Assembly: GCA_027422505.1 (NCBI GenBank)
Contig: JAPQWV010000661.1
Span: forward strand, 62,001 to 126,000
Length of the DNA stretch: 64,000 bases
Direction: 5' to 3'
Source of the DNA: Craterostigma plantagineum
Taxonomy: Eukaryota; Streptophyta; Magnoliopsida; Lamiales; Linderniaceae
In this document: positions 22,530-34,372 of the stretch, one piece after another
Numbering within the stretch: the stretch's first letter is position 1
Layout: every line of letters starts with the position of its first letter
Made by a program: the position numbers and the translations under genes
Notes under the pieces: model-generated
What the model was told of the DNA's origin: nothing
Database searches by the model: none
What the model saw: only the letters and a program-made list of their open reading frames with translations

Positions 22530-24894
22530 TGTCGTCAAAATCGTACCACCACAACAAGTAATTATATTCAATGTTAAATATGTAGTTCTACCAATAAAAA
22601 CGAAGATTATACCAATTGTTCTCTTTATTATGCAAAGTCAAATTTAAGATATTATATCAATTGTTATCAGTATTATACCAACGAATAGTGTTATTATTAT
22701 TTTATATACGAATTAAGATATGCAAAATATACCACGAAAGACAAAAATTATGCCAACAAAAGAAACATTATACCAACAAAGTCATTTATTATATTAATAA
22801 CTTTCCAGTCAACTTCGACATTATACCAACTTCTTAGTTATTCTTCTCCAAGAAAAATACCACGAAAGATCAAAAGTAAACCAACAGAGGGAAATATTAT
22901 ACCAACAAAGTCATTTATTATATTATTATTTTATTCCAATTTCTAAAAGTCATATCAATAAATGGCAACATTATACCAACAGTTTCAGTTATTATACTGG
23001 AGTTACTATACCACGAAAGATAAATATAATACCAACAAAAGGAACTATTATACCAACAAGTCATTATTATATTATTATTTTCCATCCAGATTCTAAATGT
23101 TATACTAATAAAGGCCCACATTATACCAACAGTTTCAATTATTCCACTCGAATTACTATACCACGAAAGACAAATATTATATCAACAAAAGGAACTATTT
23201 ATACCAACAAATCATTTATATATTATTATTTCCATCCAAATTCTATCCGTTATACAATAAAGGCCGACACTATACCAACAGTTTGTTATTCTACTGGAAT
23301 AACTATACCACAAAAGACAAATATTATACCAACAAAAGGACCTATTATACCAACAAAATTATTTGTTATATAATTATTTCCATCTATATTCTAACCGTTA
23401 TACCAATAAAGGCCGACATTATACCGACAGTTTCAGTTATTCTACTGGAATTACTATACCACAAAAGACAAATATTAACCAATAAAAGGGTCTATTATAC
23501 CATCAAAGTCATTTATTAAATTAATATATGTCCATTTATATTCTAACCGTTATACCAATAAGCACGGACATTATACCAACTATTTTGGTCATTCTACTCG
23601 AAGAGCATTATACAACGAAAGGTAGTTATTATACCAACAAAGGAAATATTGTACCAACAAACTCATTTGTTATAATTCTATTTTTCCATCCAATTTCTAG
23701 CTGTTATACCAATAAAGGCCGATATTATACCAACTGTTATAGTTCTTATACTCGAATTCGAGTATACCGCTTAAGACAAATTTATACCAATAAAAGGAAA
23801 CATTCTACCAACAAGGTAGGAATTATTCCAAATCTAAGCTATACACTCGAACTAAAGTATACCACGGAAGAGATATATTACACCAAATCAAGGAAATATT
23901 TTACCAACAAAAGCCCACATTATACCAACTGTTTTAGTTCTACACTGGAACTACAGTATACCACGGAAGACATATCTTATACCAGTAAAAGGAAATCTTA
24001 TACCTGTAAAGGCTGAAATTATACCAGCTGTTTTAATTTAGTCGAACTTAGTATATTAGGAGACAATACCAACAAAAGCCGACATTATACCAACTGTTTT
24101 AGTTAATACCCCGAACTACATTAAACGACGAAAGACAACACCAATAAAAGGAATTATTTTACCAACAAAGGCCAAATTATACCAGGTCTTTTAATTTTAT
24201 ACTCGATCGATTTTACCAACAAGGGCTTATTTAATATGCTGAATGCTGGACAATATTTTGTGGTTGCTGATGCAGGGTAATGTTATAATGTTGTAAATAT
24301 GCTGAGAATTTTTTTATGTTTCTTCGACATATTAACTTCCCCGATCGATCAATACCACACTCCATTGCACATAAATTAAGCTTAAGCGTTTTCACTAACC
24401 TGTAAAATTCTAGTAGGTGTTAGTTTAGGTTTCTAGTTTATGATTATATTTATAGTGTTTATTATGTTGAACTACGATGAGTGTTTTTTTATGTTATTCT
24501 AGTGTTTCGACGCGTATGTGTTAGTTGATTACACATGTTTAAGTTCATCTTACATGTTTTCAATATTGTACCTCATTAAGGAATTATAGCTATATTATTT
24601 AGAAGCTTAACTTGATTTTTATACAAATGTTTCCAATTTTGCTATTATACCAACATGAAGGAACTATAACTACGTTATTAAGGATTTATAATTAAAACTT
24701 AAGTTGATTATTATACAATTAATTGATTGATTATACAATAAAGGCCGATATTATACCACTTGTTTTCGTTATTCTGCTCGAACTTACTATACAGGGAAAG
24801 ACAAATAGTATAACAACAAATGGATATATTATACCAGATAACAGGTCTAGTTTACAATTTTATGCCTTGATTATACCTATAAAGGCCGTCTAAT
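22530..24894 (+). repeat. Left array of degenerate ATTATACCAAC repeats
   Basis: ATTATACC(A/G)A words recur every 15-40 bases throughout. A longer unit can be followed at about 23038, 23195, 23330 and 23478 (period 135-155 bp), containing ACCACGAAAGACAAATATTATACC and CCGTTATACCAATAAAGGCC. Units decay toward 24300, with a less repetitive stretch at about 24240-24720. After about 24895 the motif orientation switches to GGTATAAT. Short frames here (for example 23528-24016) are repeat translations, not genes. Confidence 0.85.
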
Positions 24895-24969
24895 TGTGTT
24901 GCTGAAATATTGGTATAATACTCGAAATAGTTGGTACAGTTAACCTCTTTGTCGGTATAAAATTATAAA

Positions 24970-24974
24970 CTAAT
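24970..24974. other. Target-site duplication of Tekay element, left copy
   Basis: CTAAT precedes the LTR at 24975. CTCAT follows the other LTR at 54128-54132. One mismatch is consistent with an older insertion. Confidence 0.65.
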
Positions 24975-27877
24975 TGCGGCGCCCCTGACTTCCACCACCC
25001 ATTCTTATTACTAATTAATGTGACTGGATTGAGATATAAATGAAATCTATATACGAAAATGCGTTCATAATTTTTCCTTTTATATAAGGAAACACCTTGT
25101 GCACAATACAAAATATTCCTACTACATAAATACAAGGTAGAGTGCCCATGCGTGTTCAAAATAACCTATTGGCCCGCCACCCAGGTCGCATCCATGTACA
25201 CACTGCCACCTCAAATGTCCTCTGGAAGCTTAAAAAATTGGCCTCGCCTTCGTAAAGATCACGTACCGTGATCCCGTGAACCTACAACATATAAATTCGT
25301 GGAATGAGCTTATAAAGCTCAGTAAGTGAAAGCCATGCATGCCATGCACGTGCCCTAATTCGCAAAGGCATCCGCACCAATGCTCCCTAGACCTCCATTT
25401 TCCTTGTCTTGTCATGTAGGGCTCTCGGCTATCTTGCTATGCACCATCATGGAGCTCGAATCCACATGGGATAAATAATCATATAAGTGGCAATACCCAC
25501 TCAAGAGAGGCTAACCCTAGGCGCCTTTTCTGTCCCAAGGTGGTTTCATACGCCACACGGATGCTTCACACTGGTAGCCTAATCTGAGGTAGTCAACAGC
25601 AGAGATACCCTCGGTGTCACTTACTCCCTCAGCTCCCATCCTCCAGGTTTCACGACCCGCCATGAGGGTATTAGCCCTAAAATCATGTCTTGCCTTGAAC
25701 ATGTCATGTCTTGACGGTAGCGCCATACGACGTCACCATGGTAGCATAGAAGAGCCGTGACTCAACTGTGAGTCGACATCAGACGCCCATATCGGCGAAT
25801 CTTTACCGCTCTTAGGCGATCGTATATTATGCACGCTCTCATATCATGCCTTTCGTTCTAAACGTGTGTGCATATGCTCATGTCATGAATATGCGTGTCA
25901 TGCCATCATATCATGTAATTAAATCATGCGTGTCATGTAACACAAATAATTCACGTAGGAAGTCACATAATTTCACATAAACACATAACACACAATTTCA
26001 GGCACATAATTATGTGTTGTAGTTGGACTTCCACTTACCTAGTATCATTAGCTTATCAAATCTTAGCTTACTGTAAGTCGTTAGCCTTCGAATCCTAAAT
26101 ATGGAAACATATGAATTTAGGGTTTGTTAGTCTAATCATAGTTATACGAAAGTGGCTTAGTTTAAAAACCCTAATTTCTATTTTTATAAATTTTGAAACC
26201 CTAAAGTTTCGAACTTTGTCTTAACTTGAATAATAACATTTCGAGATTCCTAAGGATCTCGACATGAATTAAAAATAGATTTCGACATGTTCCTGAAATA
26301 GATCTCGATATGGATCTCGAGATAGAGCTTGACCTAATTTCGAAGTTAATTTTAAAGATGAATCTCGATATACATAACCCTAGAATCTCGAAGTAGTATT
26401 TACACGAACTCGAATTGATCAAATAATACACATAGAATTCGAGATTTAATAATACACAAAGATTTCAAAGACTTCGAGATGTATATTGGGATTATAAACA
26501 AGATGTCGAGGTTACATATCGAAATTATAACAAAATTGTCGAGATTGCATGTCGAAATTATAACAAGATGTCGATATCAATTTTCAAGATAGATCTCGAG
26601 ATGTACGTTTCGACATTACATATAAAGATCTCGATATGTGTTTTCAAGATTACATGTATATATATTTCGAGATTTAAACTAAATAACACACAAATTTCGA
26701 CATATATTTCGAGCTTCACCTGAGATTGTGTCTCGAGTTTTAACTCGACATTTTTCCTATCCCCATTTTCGATCTCGACATTCTTATACCATTATGAAGA
26801 TTTCGAAACACCTTGTAGGTATCGTCTAACTCTAGATCGAAACCTTCCTACTTTTCAAGAACATTGAAGGTCATATAAACCTTATTAAAACCCGAAATAT
26901 TTTAAGCTGCCGAAATTACTCTTAGTTTACCCTAACTTCTACAAGCATAATCCTTAGTTTTAAAAATTACTAATCCCTCGATCAAATCTGTTCCACTCGT
27001 AACTATTTAAACCCATAGAGACACCAAAACATACATAGGGTCTAGGAAGTATATTTCCATATCTAATACTTCTTAAAGCATGCTATTAATTAAATAAGAG
27101 CATAAATTATAGTTAGGAGGTCATACCTATCAAACTCGATAATGAGCTCGAGTTTCTCTTTGAATTCTTTCTTTCTCTTCACCTAAGTTTTTCCGAGGGT
27201 TTTAGTTAATGGTTTCAATAGACAATGATGGTCCCTCATCTCTCATTATCCTTAGTTGGCGTGTATTATGAAACAAATGACATCGATCCTTTTTACTTAG
27301 TTCTTATCCTAACTTCAGGAGATAACAATTATAATAATATTATTTGTAAGTTTCCCCTCATGCTAAGTAATCGAGTCATTTAACAATCCTAACGCTTCGA
27401 CATCTAGTTATTCAAATTTTTTTTTGATATTTATTCATTTCGAGATTGTTGATCTCGAAAACCCTTAATTCGACATTCTCTAATCTCGACATGTATCTAT
27501 TTCGAGATTGTTGGTTTCGCAAATTCCATACTCGACATTCTTGTTACTTTATTATCGGAATCGAGCTTCTCTCGAAAAGTATAAATCTCGAGGCTTAATG
27601 ATTTCGAGATTCATAGATCTCGAGATTCATGGTTTCGAATTTCCTAATGTATTGAAATATCTTCTATCCTTAACTCAATATTCTTTAACTTTGATGTCTT
27701 CATTTTCGAAGGCATCCCTAGAAAACCCCAACACTTCACAAACTCCTCTTATCTAGTTATTTGTAAAATTATAATATAAGCATATAATCACAGAATTCAT
27801 ATAACATGCAGTCATAAAATCACATAATATGTATGCAAATTTATTGGCCAGTTCACTTACGGGACTCGGGTATTACA
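24975..27877 (-). repeat. 3' LTR of Tekay element (2903 bp)
   Basis: It is near-identical to 51199-54127. On the minus strand it starts TGTAATACCCGAG and ends GGGGCGCCGCA. The stretches 26220-26790 and 27420-27660 are packed with ATCTCGATAT / ATCTCGAGAT-type words. Small frames inside it have no domains. Confidence 0.92.
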
Positions 27878-27889
27878 TCCTCTCCACTT
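27878..27889 (-). promoter_or_regulatory. Polypurine tract of Tekay element
   Basis: On the minus strand AAGTGGAGAGGA lies directly before the LTR start TGTAATACCC. It is the plus-strand primer of cDNA synthesis. Confidence 0.85.
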
Positions 27890-27911
27890 AAAAGGGATTT
27901 CGCCCCCAAAA

Positions 27912-28426
27912 TTAGGTAGGGAGAAATAGCTCAGGGTAGCGGTTTCTCATGTCATCTTCCCGTTCCCACGTAGCTTCTTCAATGGACTGATTCTGCCATA
28001 GTACTTTGACTAATGGAATTTTTTTATTCCGTAATCGTTTCACGTCATATATAAGGATTTCCACTAGCTTCTCCTCGTAGCTTAAATCGGGCTTTAGTTG
28101 TTGATGAAGATTTTTAGTGTTCAACACATGGCTTGGATCTGCGACGTATTTTCGCAGCATTGATATGTGAAAGACATCGTGCACTTGAGCTAATGAAGCT
28201 GGTAATTCGAGTTGATATGCTACTTCACCAACTTTTCTAAGGACTCGAAATGGTCCTATATATCGTGGGCTCAGCTTGCCTTTCTTCCCAAACCGCTTAA
28301 CGCCTTTCATAGGTGACACTTTTAGAAATACATAATCCTCTGGTTCAAATTCTAGTGGTCTACGCCTTTGGTCTACGTAGCTTTTCTGTCTACTTTGGGC
28401 TGTTTTCATCCGTTCACGTACCTTTG
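27912..28426 (-). pseudogene. pol: Tekay integrase C-terminal domain and chromodomain-like tail
   Basis: The open frame (28409-27912 and upstream to the insertion site) reads KGKLSPRYIGPFRVLRKVG, then VHDVFHISMLRKYV and the chromodomain-like segment ILIYDVKRLRNKKIPLVKVLW...ATWERED. Chromoviruses use this tail to target heterochromatin. The piece continues the integrase at 34373-34598; the join falls inside the CTTTG duplication. Confidence 0.9.
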
Positions 28427-29437
28427 TGATGTGGGGCTATCCCAATCAAAGAAATTTATATATGGTTCGGGAAAATTTTTATAGCCTGGAGAATTAATTA
28501 TTACGAAGTTGTAGGGCGTGCGTAAGGTGCTTATTGGTAAGGAAACTGAATGGACGTGTTTGGAACATTGTGACTTGTTTAATACGTGTTGGGGACGTTG
28601 GGTCATGTTTGGGACGTGTATGGGACGTGTTGGGGACGTGTCGGGACGTGTTTGGGGACGTGTCGAGATGTCTGGGGACGTATTGGGATGTGTAGGGACG
28701 TGTTGGGACGTGTGGGGACGTAAATAAAGGGACACAAGATGTACATGGTTCGAATCCTTTCGGATTCTACGTCCACGGCGCTCGGGAACTGTTTTCACTA
28801 CACTTGGATGAATTACACACTCAAATCACTCACTTTCGCTCGTAAATAATAAATACTTGAAAGAAATGTTTACTATGTTAAGAGAGAGAAAATATGTAGT
28901 GGTTTTCGTGGTCTGATGGTGATCTTTGCAAAAATGATGAAGTCCCCTTTATATAGGAGGCTCTTGGATATTGCCTGAAGGTACGTCCCTAGATTCCCAG
29001 AGACAGGACCTTCTGGGACAACGGGATGCACAGTATAGGCTGCCTGTCAGAAGGATGGGACTTGGCTTTGCTGTCAGCAAAAGCAGGCGGCTCGCACAGG
29101 CACTATCAGAACAGCTTTTTCAGTGTTGTCAGGCTTCAGTATAGCTTCCTTATGAAGCTTCCCCGGGACTACAGGACCTGCTTAGCACAGTAGGTCCCAA
29201 AATACTTCCCTAATATGGTGTTAGTTTCCTAAAGCCTGTCGGAGGTCCCTAAAACTCTCATTCCCTATTGTTATCTCCCTAAAGTCTGTTGGGGTCCCTA
29301 AAAGCCTCCCTTCACAATCTAACTTTATCTTTTTTCCAGGAAATTCATATTTCTTACTAAGTTCTCTTAACAATTACCATAAGGTAATTATTTTCTTAAT
29401 TCTCCTTTTTAGCCTGCCTAATTATTATTCCACATCA
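28427..29437 (-). repeat. 3' LTR of LARD-like element
   Basis: It is near-identical to 33351-34367. A G-rich minisatellite of (G)GGGACGTGTT-type units lies at about 28614-28722. A minus-strand TATA box (TATATAAAG) is at 28947-28955. Short frames on both strands are low-complexity translations of the minisatellite. Confidence 0.92.
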
Positions 29438-29455
29438 ACCACTCCCCTACTCTAA
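29438..29455 (-). promoter_or_regulatory. Polypurine tract of LARD-like element
   Basis: On the minus strand AGAGTAGGGGAGTGGT immediately precedes the LTR start TGATGTGG. This supports minus-strand orientation. Confidence 0.75.
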
Positions 29456-31079
29456 TTTGCATCTGGGACAAAGTGAATTAGAGTAAAATATTTGGCAGGC
29501 GTTACCTTCCACGACAAGGAGCTGATTCTTACCATCCCTTCCATCGCATCGTCGATAGCTCTTTGGATTTCTCCCGATGCTTGTTTTGGGTGGGTGTGGT
29601 TCCTCGTCAAAGTTCGGTAATCTTGGGGTGCTCTTTCAACCGACCGAGCTTGACTGGCCTGCGACACAAAGTCGGAGCTACTTGCGACGTGCGGAAGAAT
29701 AAGATGTCATCCAGCGGTTGGCCATGAAGGTCGATAGCGTCGAGGCAGCTCGACATATTGGGGTGTGCACAGTATGGACCTGGCATAGACTTGGTGCGGA
29801 CTTGGAAGGGACCTGGAGCGGACCTGAAAAGGACCACAGACCTGGACATTCTAAAGGTTAGGTTTACTACCTGCTTCTATGAAAGAAGTTGACTTTGCGC
29901 CACTCGGAGGTTATATTGATTGGAATCCAGAGTAGTCGCGACACAGAGTTGGTGTTCTTTACGCAAGTTTTACTTCTTCTTAGGTGGTGGACCACGTAGC
30001 TTCCGGACTGTTCGCCAAATCATCAATCCAAGACCTGTAGATAACTAACTAGACAGAGTTAGTGGAGCAGCAAGAGAGGGAACTGCGGAGCTCCCTGAAG
30101 AAAGAAGGATGAAAATGCAGCTCTTAGGAAATAGCACGATGAGGATCCCTGGAGCTCCATCGCTAAAGGGAAGGAAGAGTGGGATGCCGATTTCGCGCGC
30201 ATGACGGAGGTGCATGTGGCTGCCCAGTTGGTGGATGCGAAAGCTGAGGGTAATCGCCTTTGGCAGAGCCATCTTATGTCTCCGGAGACGGAGAAGAAAT
30301 TCTTATAGGACCTGGCTGAAGACTGCTCTTCAGGAACTTCCCTTTCGTAGTTGCTTTCAGGGAGATTCGGAAGCTCCCGAGAGCCCTTGCGTCTGGCTCC
30401 CTGCTGTAGAGAAGTACACAGAGGTCTTGGCCCACTGTTGATTTCGTTGATCTTTCGAACATCGTCTCCAACTTCGTTGCATCTGTCGTCCTCGGGGTCT
30501 GGAAGGGACTTGGCGGGGACCTGATGGTGGAGCTCATCTTCGAGCTTTGCACCTTGAAGGAGATCCTGAGGTCCTACTTTATGTTCCTCCTAGCTCTTGG
30601 GACATCATATTTGTATGGGGATAGTCTGTAAAAAATACTATGTCATTTTTTCCTTTCGAGACATAATGATATGGGGAGCTTAACTCCCCATGTTCGCATG
30701 TTTCACCGGAGTTCCCTTTCTCCTGTATTTCATATTTTTGTGCTTTGCATCCTTTCGGGACCTTATGGGTATTTCCAGGAACACCATTATTGTGGCATGG
30801 TTATAGCACCAGCTCGCTTAGATGAATGGTTTATAGCGCCAGCTCGCTTAGTAATTCGTAAGCCAAGTACGAATTCATGCCATCGGTTGCAATGACCGTC
30901 GTCATTGTCCTCAGGCGCCATTTGCGCTAGGCTCTCTATGTCCTTAGCGAATTCAGTATTTATGTAAACCCTTAGGTTTATAAAGTTTTAATTCAGGGGA
31001 TCCCCATTCATTTGTTTACCCTGGTTATAGCGCCAGCTTCGCTTTCGTACCATTAACGTCGCAGGCTTACTGAGAGCCT
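29456..31079. other. Interior of LARD-like element, no recognised coding
   Basis: GC-balanced sequence with only short frames (the longest about 90 codons) that match no domain I know. Single copies of the GGTTATAGCGCCAGCTCGCTTA word occur near 30800-30850. Confidence 0.6.
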
Positions 31080-31275
31080 TTGATGTCCTGTACGCCGCAG
31101 CCCGTCAGCGGCGGTATCTTGTACACCCTTTTGGGCATCATTCACATCGCAGATGGATTATCTTTGACGTCCTGTACACCGCAGGTCCATCGACCTTTGG
31201 CATCAAATCACACCGCAGATATATTATCTTTGGCATCCTGTACACCGCAGGTCCGTCGACCTTTGGCATCGAATT
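31080..31275. repeat. Minisatellite with CCTGTACACCGCAGGTCC units
   Basis: About three imperfect units, with CCTGTAC(A/G)CCGCAG followed by TCGACCTTTGGCATC, are spaced about 60-70 bp apart in the LARD-like element. Confidence 0.7.
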
Positions 31276-31362
31276 ATATTATACGGTGCACCGTTTATTA
31301 TATAATAAAATATTTATATTCTAACAAGGCGGTATTTCCTTAGGTACATCATTAGTTTACCT

Positions 31363-31560
31363 TGGTTATAGCACCAGCTTCGCTTAAATGCGTGGTTATA
31401 GCGCCAGCTCGCTTAAGTGCGTGGTTATAGCGGCCGCTCGCTTACATGCATGGTTATAGCGCCCGCTCGCTTAAGTGCATGGTTATAGTGCCAGCTCGCT
31501 TAAGTGCGTGGTTATAGCGCCAGCTCGCTTAAGTGCGTGGTTATGCGCCAGCTCGATTAG
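31363..31560. repeat. 29-bp minisatellite, seven copies
   Basis: The unit TGGTTATAGCGCCAGCTCGC(TTAAGTGCG) starts at 31363, 31393, 31422, 31451, 31480, 31509 and 31538. The units abut with no unique spacers. Confidence 0.9.
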
Positions 31561-32059
31561 TATCCGGGCTCCTTGTTGGAGGCCTGTAATTTGAAGTAAT
31601 GGCGAGATGGAGCTTCTTTCTTCTCGGTTGATGATGAGGTCTCTGGTTCCAGATCTCCGGAGGTTCGAACTTTCGTCCGCTCAGGTGTGCGATTTCGGAC
31701 TCTGTTGGAAATTGAAATCCCCTGGCCTAGAGCTCCTATTACGATAGGGACGCGAGCCTTAAATGGGGCTGGCCCTTATCTTAAGGAGTGGGGGTTATCT
31801 GCCTTTAGTCGGAATAGATCCCCTGGTCTCCCTCTCGGCTGCCTTCAGACCTTAGTCAAGGTTGTGGTCAATGAACGTCCTCGGACATCCCGCTAGGGTG
31901 GGCCCTTCTATGCACCCTTCAAATGATAGTAGATGTTTGTATGATGGATGTATTTAGTATGGTATTGATGATATAAATGAGAATAAGTTTTAGAGGGCCC
32001 TGGAATTTCGGCTAAGAGCCTTATCAACTCAGGATGTCTCCCGTGGATCTTTAGGCGTC
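31561..32059. other. Interior of LARD-like element, unassigned
   Basis: No domain or repeat was recognised. The block TCCGGAGGTTCGAACTTTCG is near 31660, and a stretch starting AGAGGGCCCTGGAATTTCG (31992) is echoed near 32630. Confidence 0.5.
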
Positions 32060-33110
32060 GTCACGGAACTGGCTTCTAGGTTCCACAACTAGGCTCCTCA
32101 GACCAGTGCAGAGCTGGATTTGTAATTCCCAAATATGGAGATTCGGGTCTGCAGGCCAATGCGGAGCTGGGATTTTATCTCCCTCAGATTTCCGTACGCC
32201 AGCACGGAGCTGTCTCTTAGGTCCCATGAACCTTCGCGTGCCAGTACGGAGCTTGGCTTGCATCTCCCACAAATCTTCGGATGTCAGCGTGGAGCTGTCT
32301 TCCAGGTCCCCTGGACCTTCGCGTGTCAGCGCGGGGTTGGGCTTGATCTCATGTGGATTTTCGTATACCAGCACGGATCTGGGTTTTGAGGTCCCGCAGA
32401 TCTCTGTATGCCAGCACGGAGCTGGCCTTTAAGTCCTTTAAGCAAGATAGATCACCGGGACTCCTTATCAATCACCTTCGAATCAAGTTCACTGCCGCGA
32501 CTAACACCTTTTCAGGTGTTCCGTCTGGAATAAACCTCTCGATCACATCCTTCAAGTAATAACAATTGTTAGTGTGGTGCATATATTTACTATGATAATA
32601 ATAACATATAATAGAGAATGAGATTTTAGAGGGTCCTGAGGTCCAGGCTAAGAGCCTTATCAATGCGGGATGCCTTCAGTGGATTTTCATGTGTCCGCAT
32701 GGAACTGGGCTTTTATCTCCCACTAATTGCCGGCCCGGAGCTGACTTCTAGGTCCCAGGATCTTCGTGTACCCGCACGGAGCTGGCTTCTAGGTCCCCAA
32801 GATCATCATACGCCAGTGCAGAGCTGGCCTCTGGGTCCCCAGGATCTTCATGTGTCAGCGTGAGGATTCCTTCTAGGTTCCACGGACCTTCGCGTACTGG
32901 CGAGGAGCTTAGCTTGTACCTCTCGTGGATCTTTGGACACCAGTGTGGAGCTGGGCTTCTTTGCCTTCATTCCAGCACGGAGCTGGGTTATGGCTGGTTC
33001 GTAGGTCGACCAAAACGAACTTCGAGGAGCTCGGCATGGAGCTTTGGGTATTCTTGCCAATTCAGAGCTGGGCCTTTAGGTCCTGAAGTGGGAGCTACGG
33101 ATCTTTGACC
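32060..33110. repeat. Minisatellite with CCAGCACGGAGCTGG core, about 43-bp period
   Basis: The core recurs at about 32107, 32160, 32200, 32242, 32286, 32329, 32370 and 32414. A second set runs from about 32695 to 33070. Most units continue with TCTAGGTCCC...GGACCTTCG. Spacing is mostly 40-45 bp. Frames across it are repeat translations. Confidence 0.8.
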
Positions 33111-33330
33111 TTTCCTCCACTCGGTCAAGGTGGTGCAGATGGCCTTACATCTCATGAGCTTCAGTTGTGCTTTGGCAACTCCTACGGGTTATGAGTCCAA
33201 ATTCTTCGGCAGAGGGTCTTCCTCCCTTAGTTTTTTGCGTCTTTTCAAGCAGAAGGAAAGAGAAAGAGAAAACATTAAGCACAGCTTCGCACAACATAGG
33301 CAAAATTACTCACGCCTTCAACTCCGAATT

Positions 33331-33348
33331 TTCCCACAGACGACGCCA
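33331..33348 (-). promoter_or_regulatory. Primer-binding site of LARD-like element
   Basis: On the minus strand TGGCGTCGTCTGTGGGAA follows the LTR end (CCACATCA) after two bases. It resembles the TGGCGCC-type primer sites of plant Ty3 elements. I cannot name the priming tRNA with certainty. Confidence 0.7.
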
Positions 33349-33350
33349 TT

Positions 33351-34367
33351 TGATGTGGGGCTATCCCAATCAAAGAAATTGATATATGGTTCGGGAAAAT
33401 TTGTATAGCCGGAGAATTAATTATTACAAAGTTGTAGGGCGTGCGTAAGGTGCTTATTGGTAAGGAAACTGAATGGACGTGCTTGGGACATTGTGACTTG
33501 TTTAGAACGTGTTGGGGACGTTGGGTCATGTTTGGGACGTGTATGGGACATGTTGGGGACGTGTCGTGACGTGTTTGGGGACGCATCGAGATGTCTGGGG
33601 ACGTATTGGGATGTGTAGGGACGTGTGGGGGGACGTAAATAAAGGCACACAAGATGTACGTGGTTTGAATCCTTTCGGATTCAACGTCCACGGCGCTCGG
33701 GAACTGTTTTCACTATTCTTGGATGAATTACACACTCAAATCACTCACTTTCGCCTGTAAATAATAAATACTTGAAAGGAACTGTTTACTATGCTAAGAG
33801 AGGGAAAATATGTAGTGGTTTTCGTGGTCTGATGGTGATCTTTGCAAAAATGATGAAGTCCCCTTTATATAGGAGGCTATTGTATATTGCCTGAAGGTAC
33901 GTCCTAGTTTCCCGGACCTTCTGGGACAACGGGATGCACAATATAGGCTGCCTGTCAGGAGGATGGAACTTGGCTCTGCTGTTAGAAAAAGCAGGCGCCT
34001 CTCACAGGCACTGTCAGAACAGCTTTTTCAGTGTTGTCAGGCGTGGTCAGGTGTCTTTTCAGGCTTCAGTATAGCTTCCTTATGAAGCTTCCTCGGGACT
34101 ACAGGACCTGCTTAGCACAGTAGGTCTCAAAATACTTCCCTAATATTGTGTTAGTTCCCTAAAGCCTATCGGAGGTCCCTAAAACCCTCATTTCCTGTTG
34201 TTATCTCCCTAAAGTCTATTGGAGGTTCCTAAAGCCTTCTTTTACAATCTAACTTTATCTTTTTTCCTGGAAATTCATATTTCTAACTAAGTTCTCTTAA
34301 CTATTACCATAAGCTAATTTTTTTCTTAATTTTCCTCTTTAGCCTGCCTAATTTTCATTCCACATCA
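33351..34367 (-). repeat. 5' LTR of LARD-like element (1017 bp)
   Basis: It pairs with 28427-29437. The GGGACGTG minisatellite is at about 33534-33640, and a minus-strand TATA box is at 33863-33871. It is followed by the duplication CTTTG at 34368-34372. Confidence 0.92.
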
Positions 34368-34372
34368 CTTTG

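Larger units (their letters stand above)
28427..34367 (-). mobile_element. Non-coding LTR retrotransposon (LARD-like)
   Basis: LTRs of 1011 and 1017 bp start TGATGTGG and end CCACATCA. The flanks are CTTTG at 28422-28426 and CTTTG at 34368-34372. The PBS and PPT place it on the minus strand. The 3.9-kb interior has no gag or pol motifs in any frame and several minisatellites instead, so it must depend on enzymes from another element. It inserted into the Tekay integrase. Confidence 0.88.

Noticed and set aside
23283..24016. Frames of 78 and 162 codons rich in YYTNKR
   Set aside because: They are translations of the ATTATACCAAC array and vary with each unit.
29452..30552. Short frames (71-92 codons) in the LARD-like interior as possible gag remnants
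   Set aside because: No gag, zinc-knuckle or protease motif could be read in any of them.
31363..31560. Seven regular 29-bp repeats resembling a CRISPR array
   Set aside because: The units abut with no unique spacers, lie in a plant LTR element and have no cas genes; it is a minisatellite.
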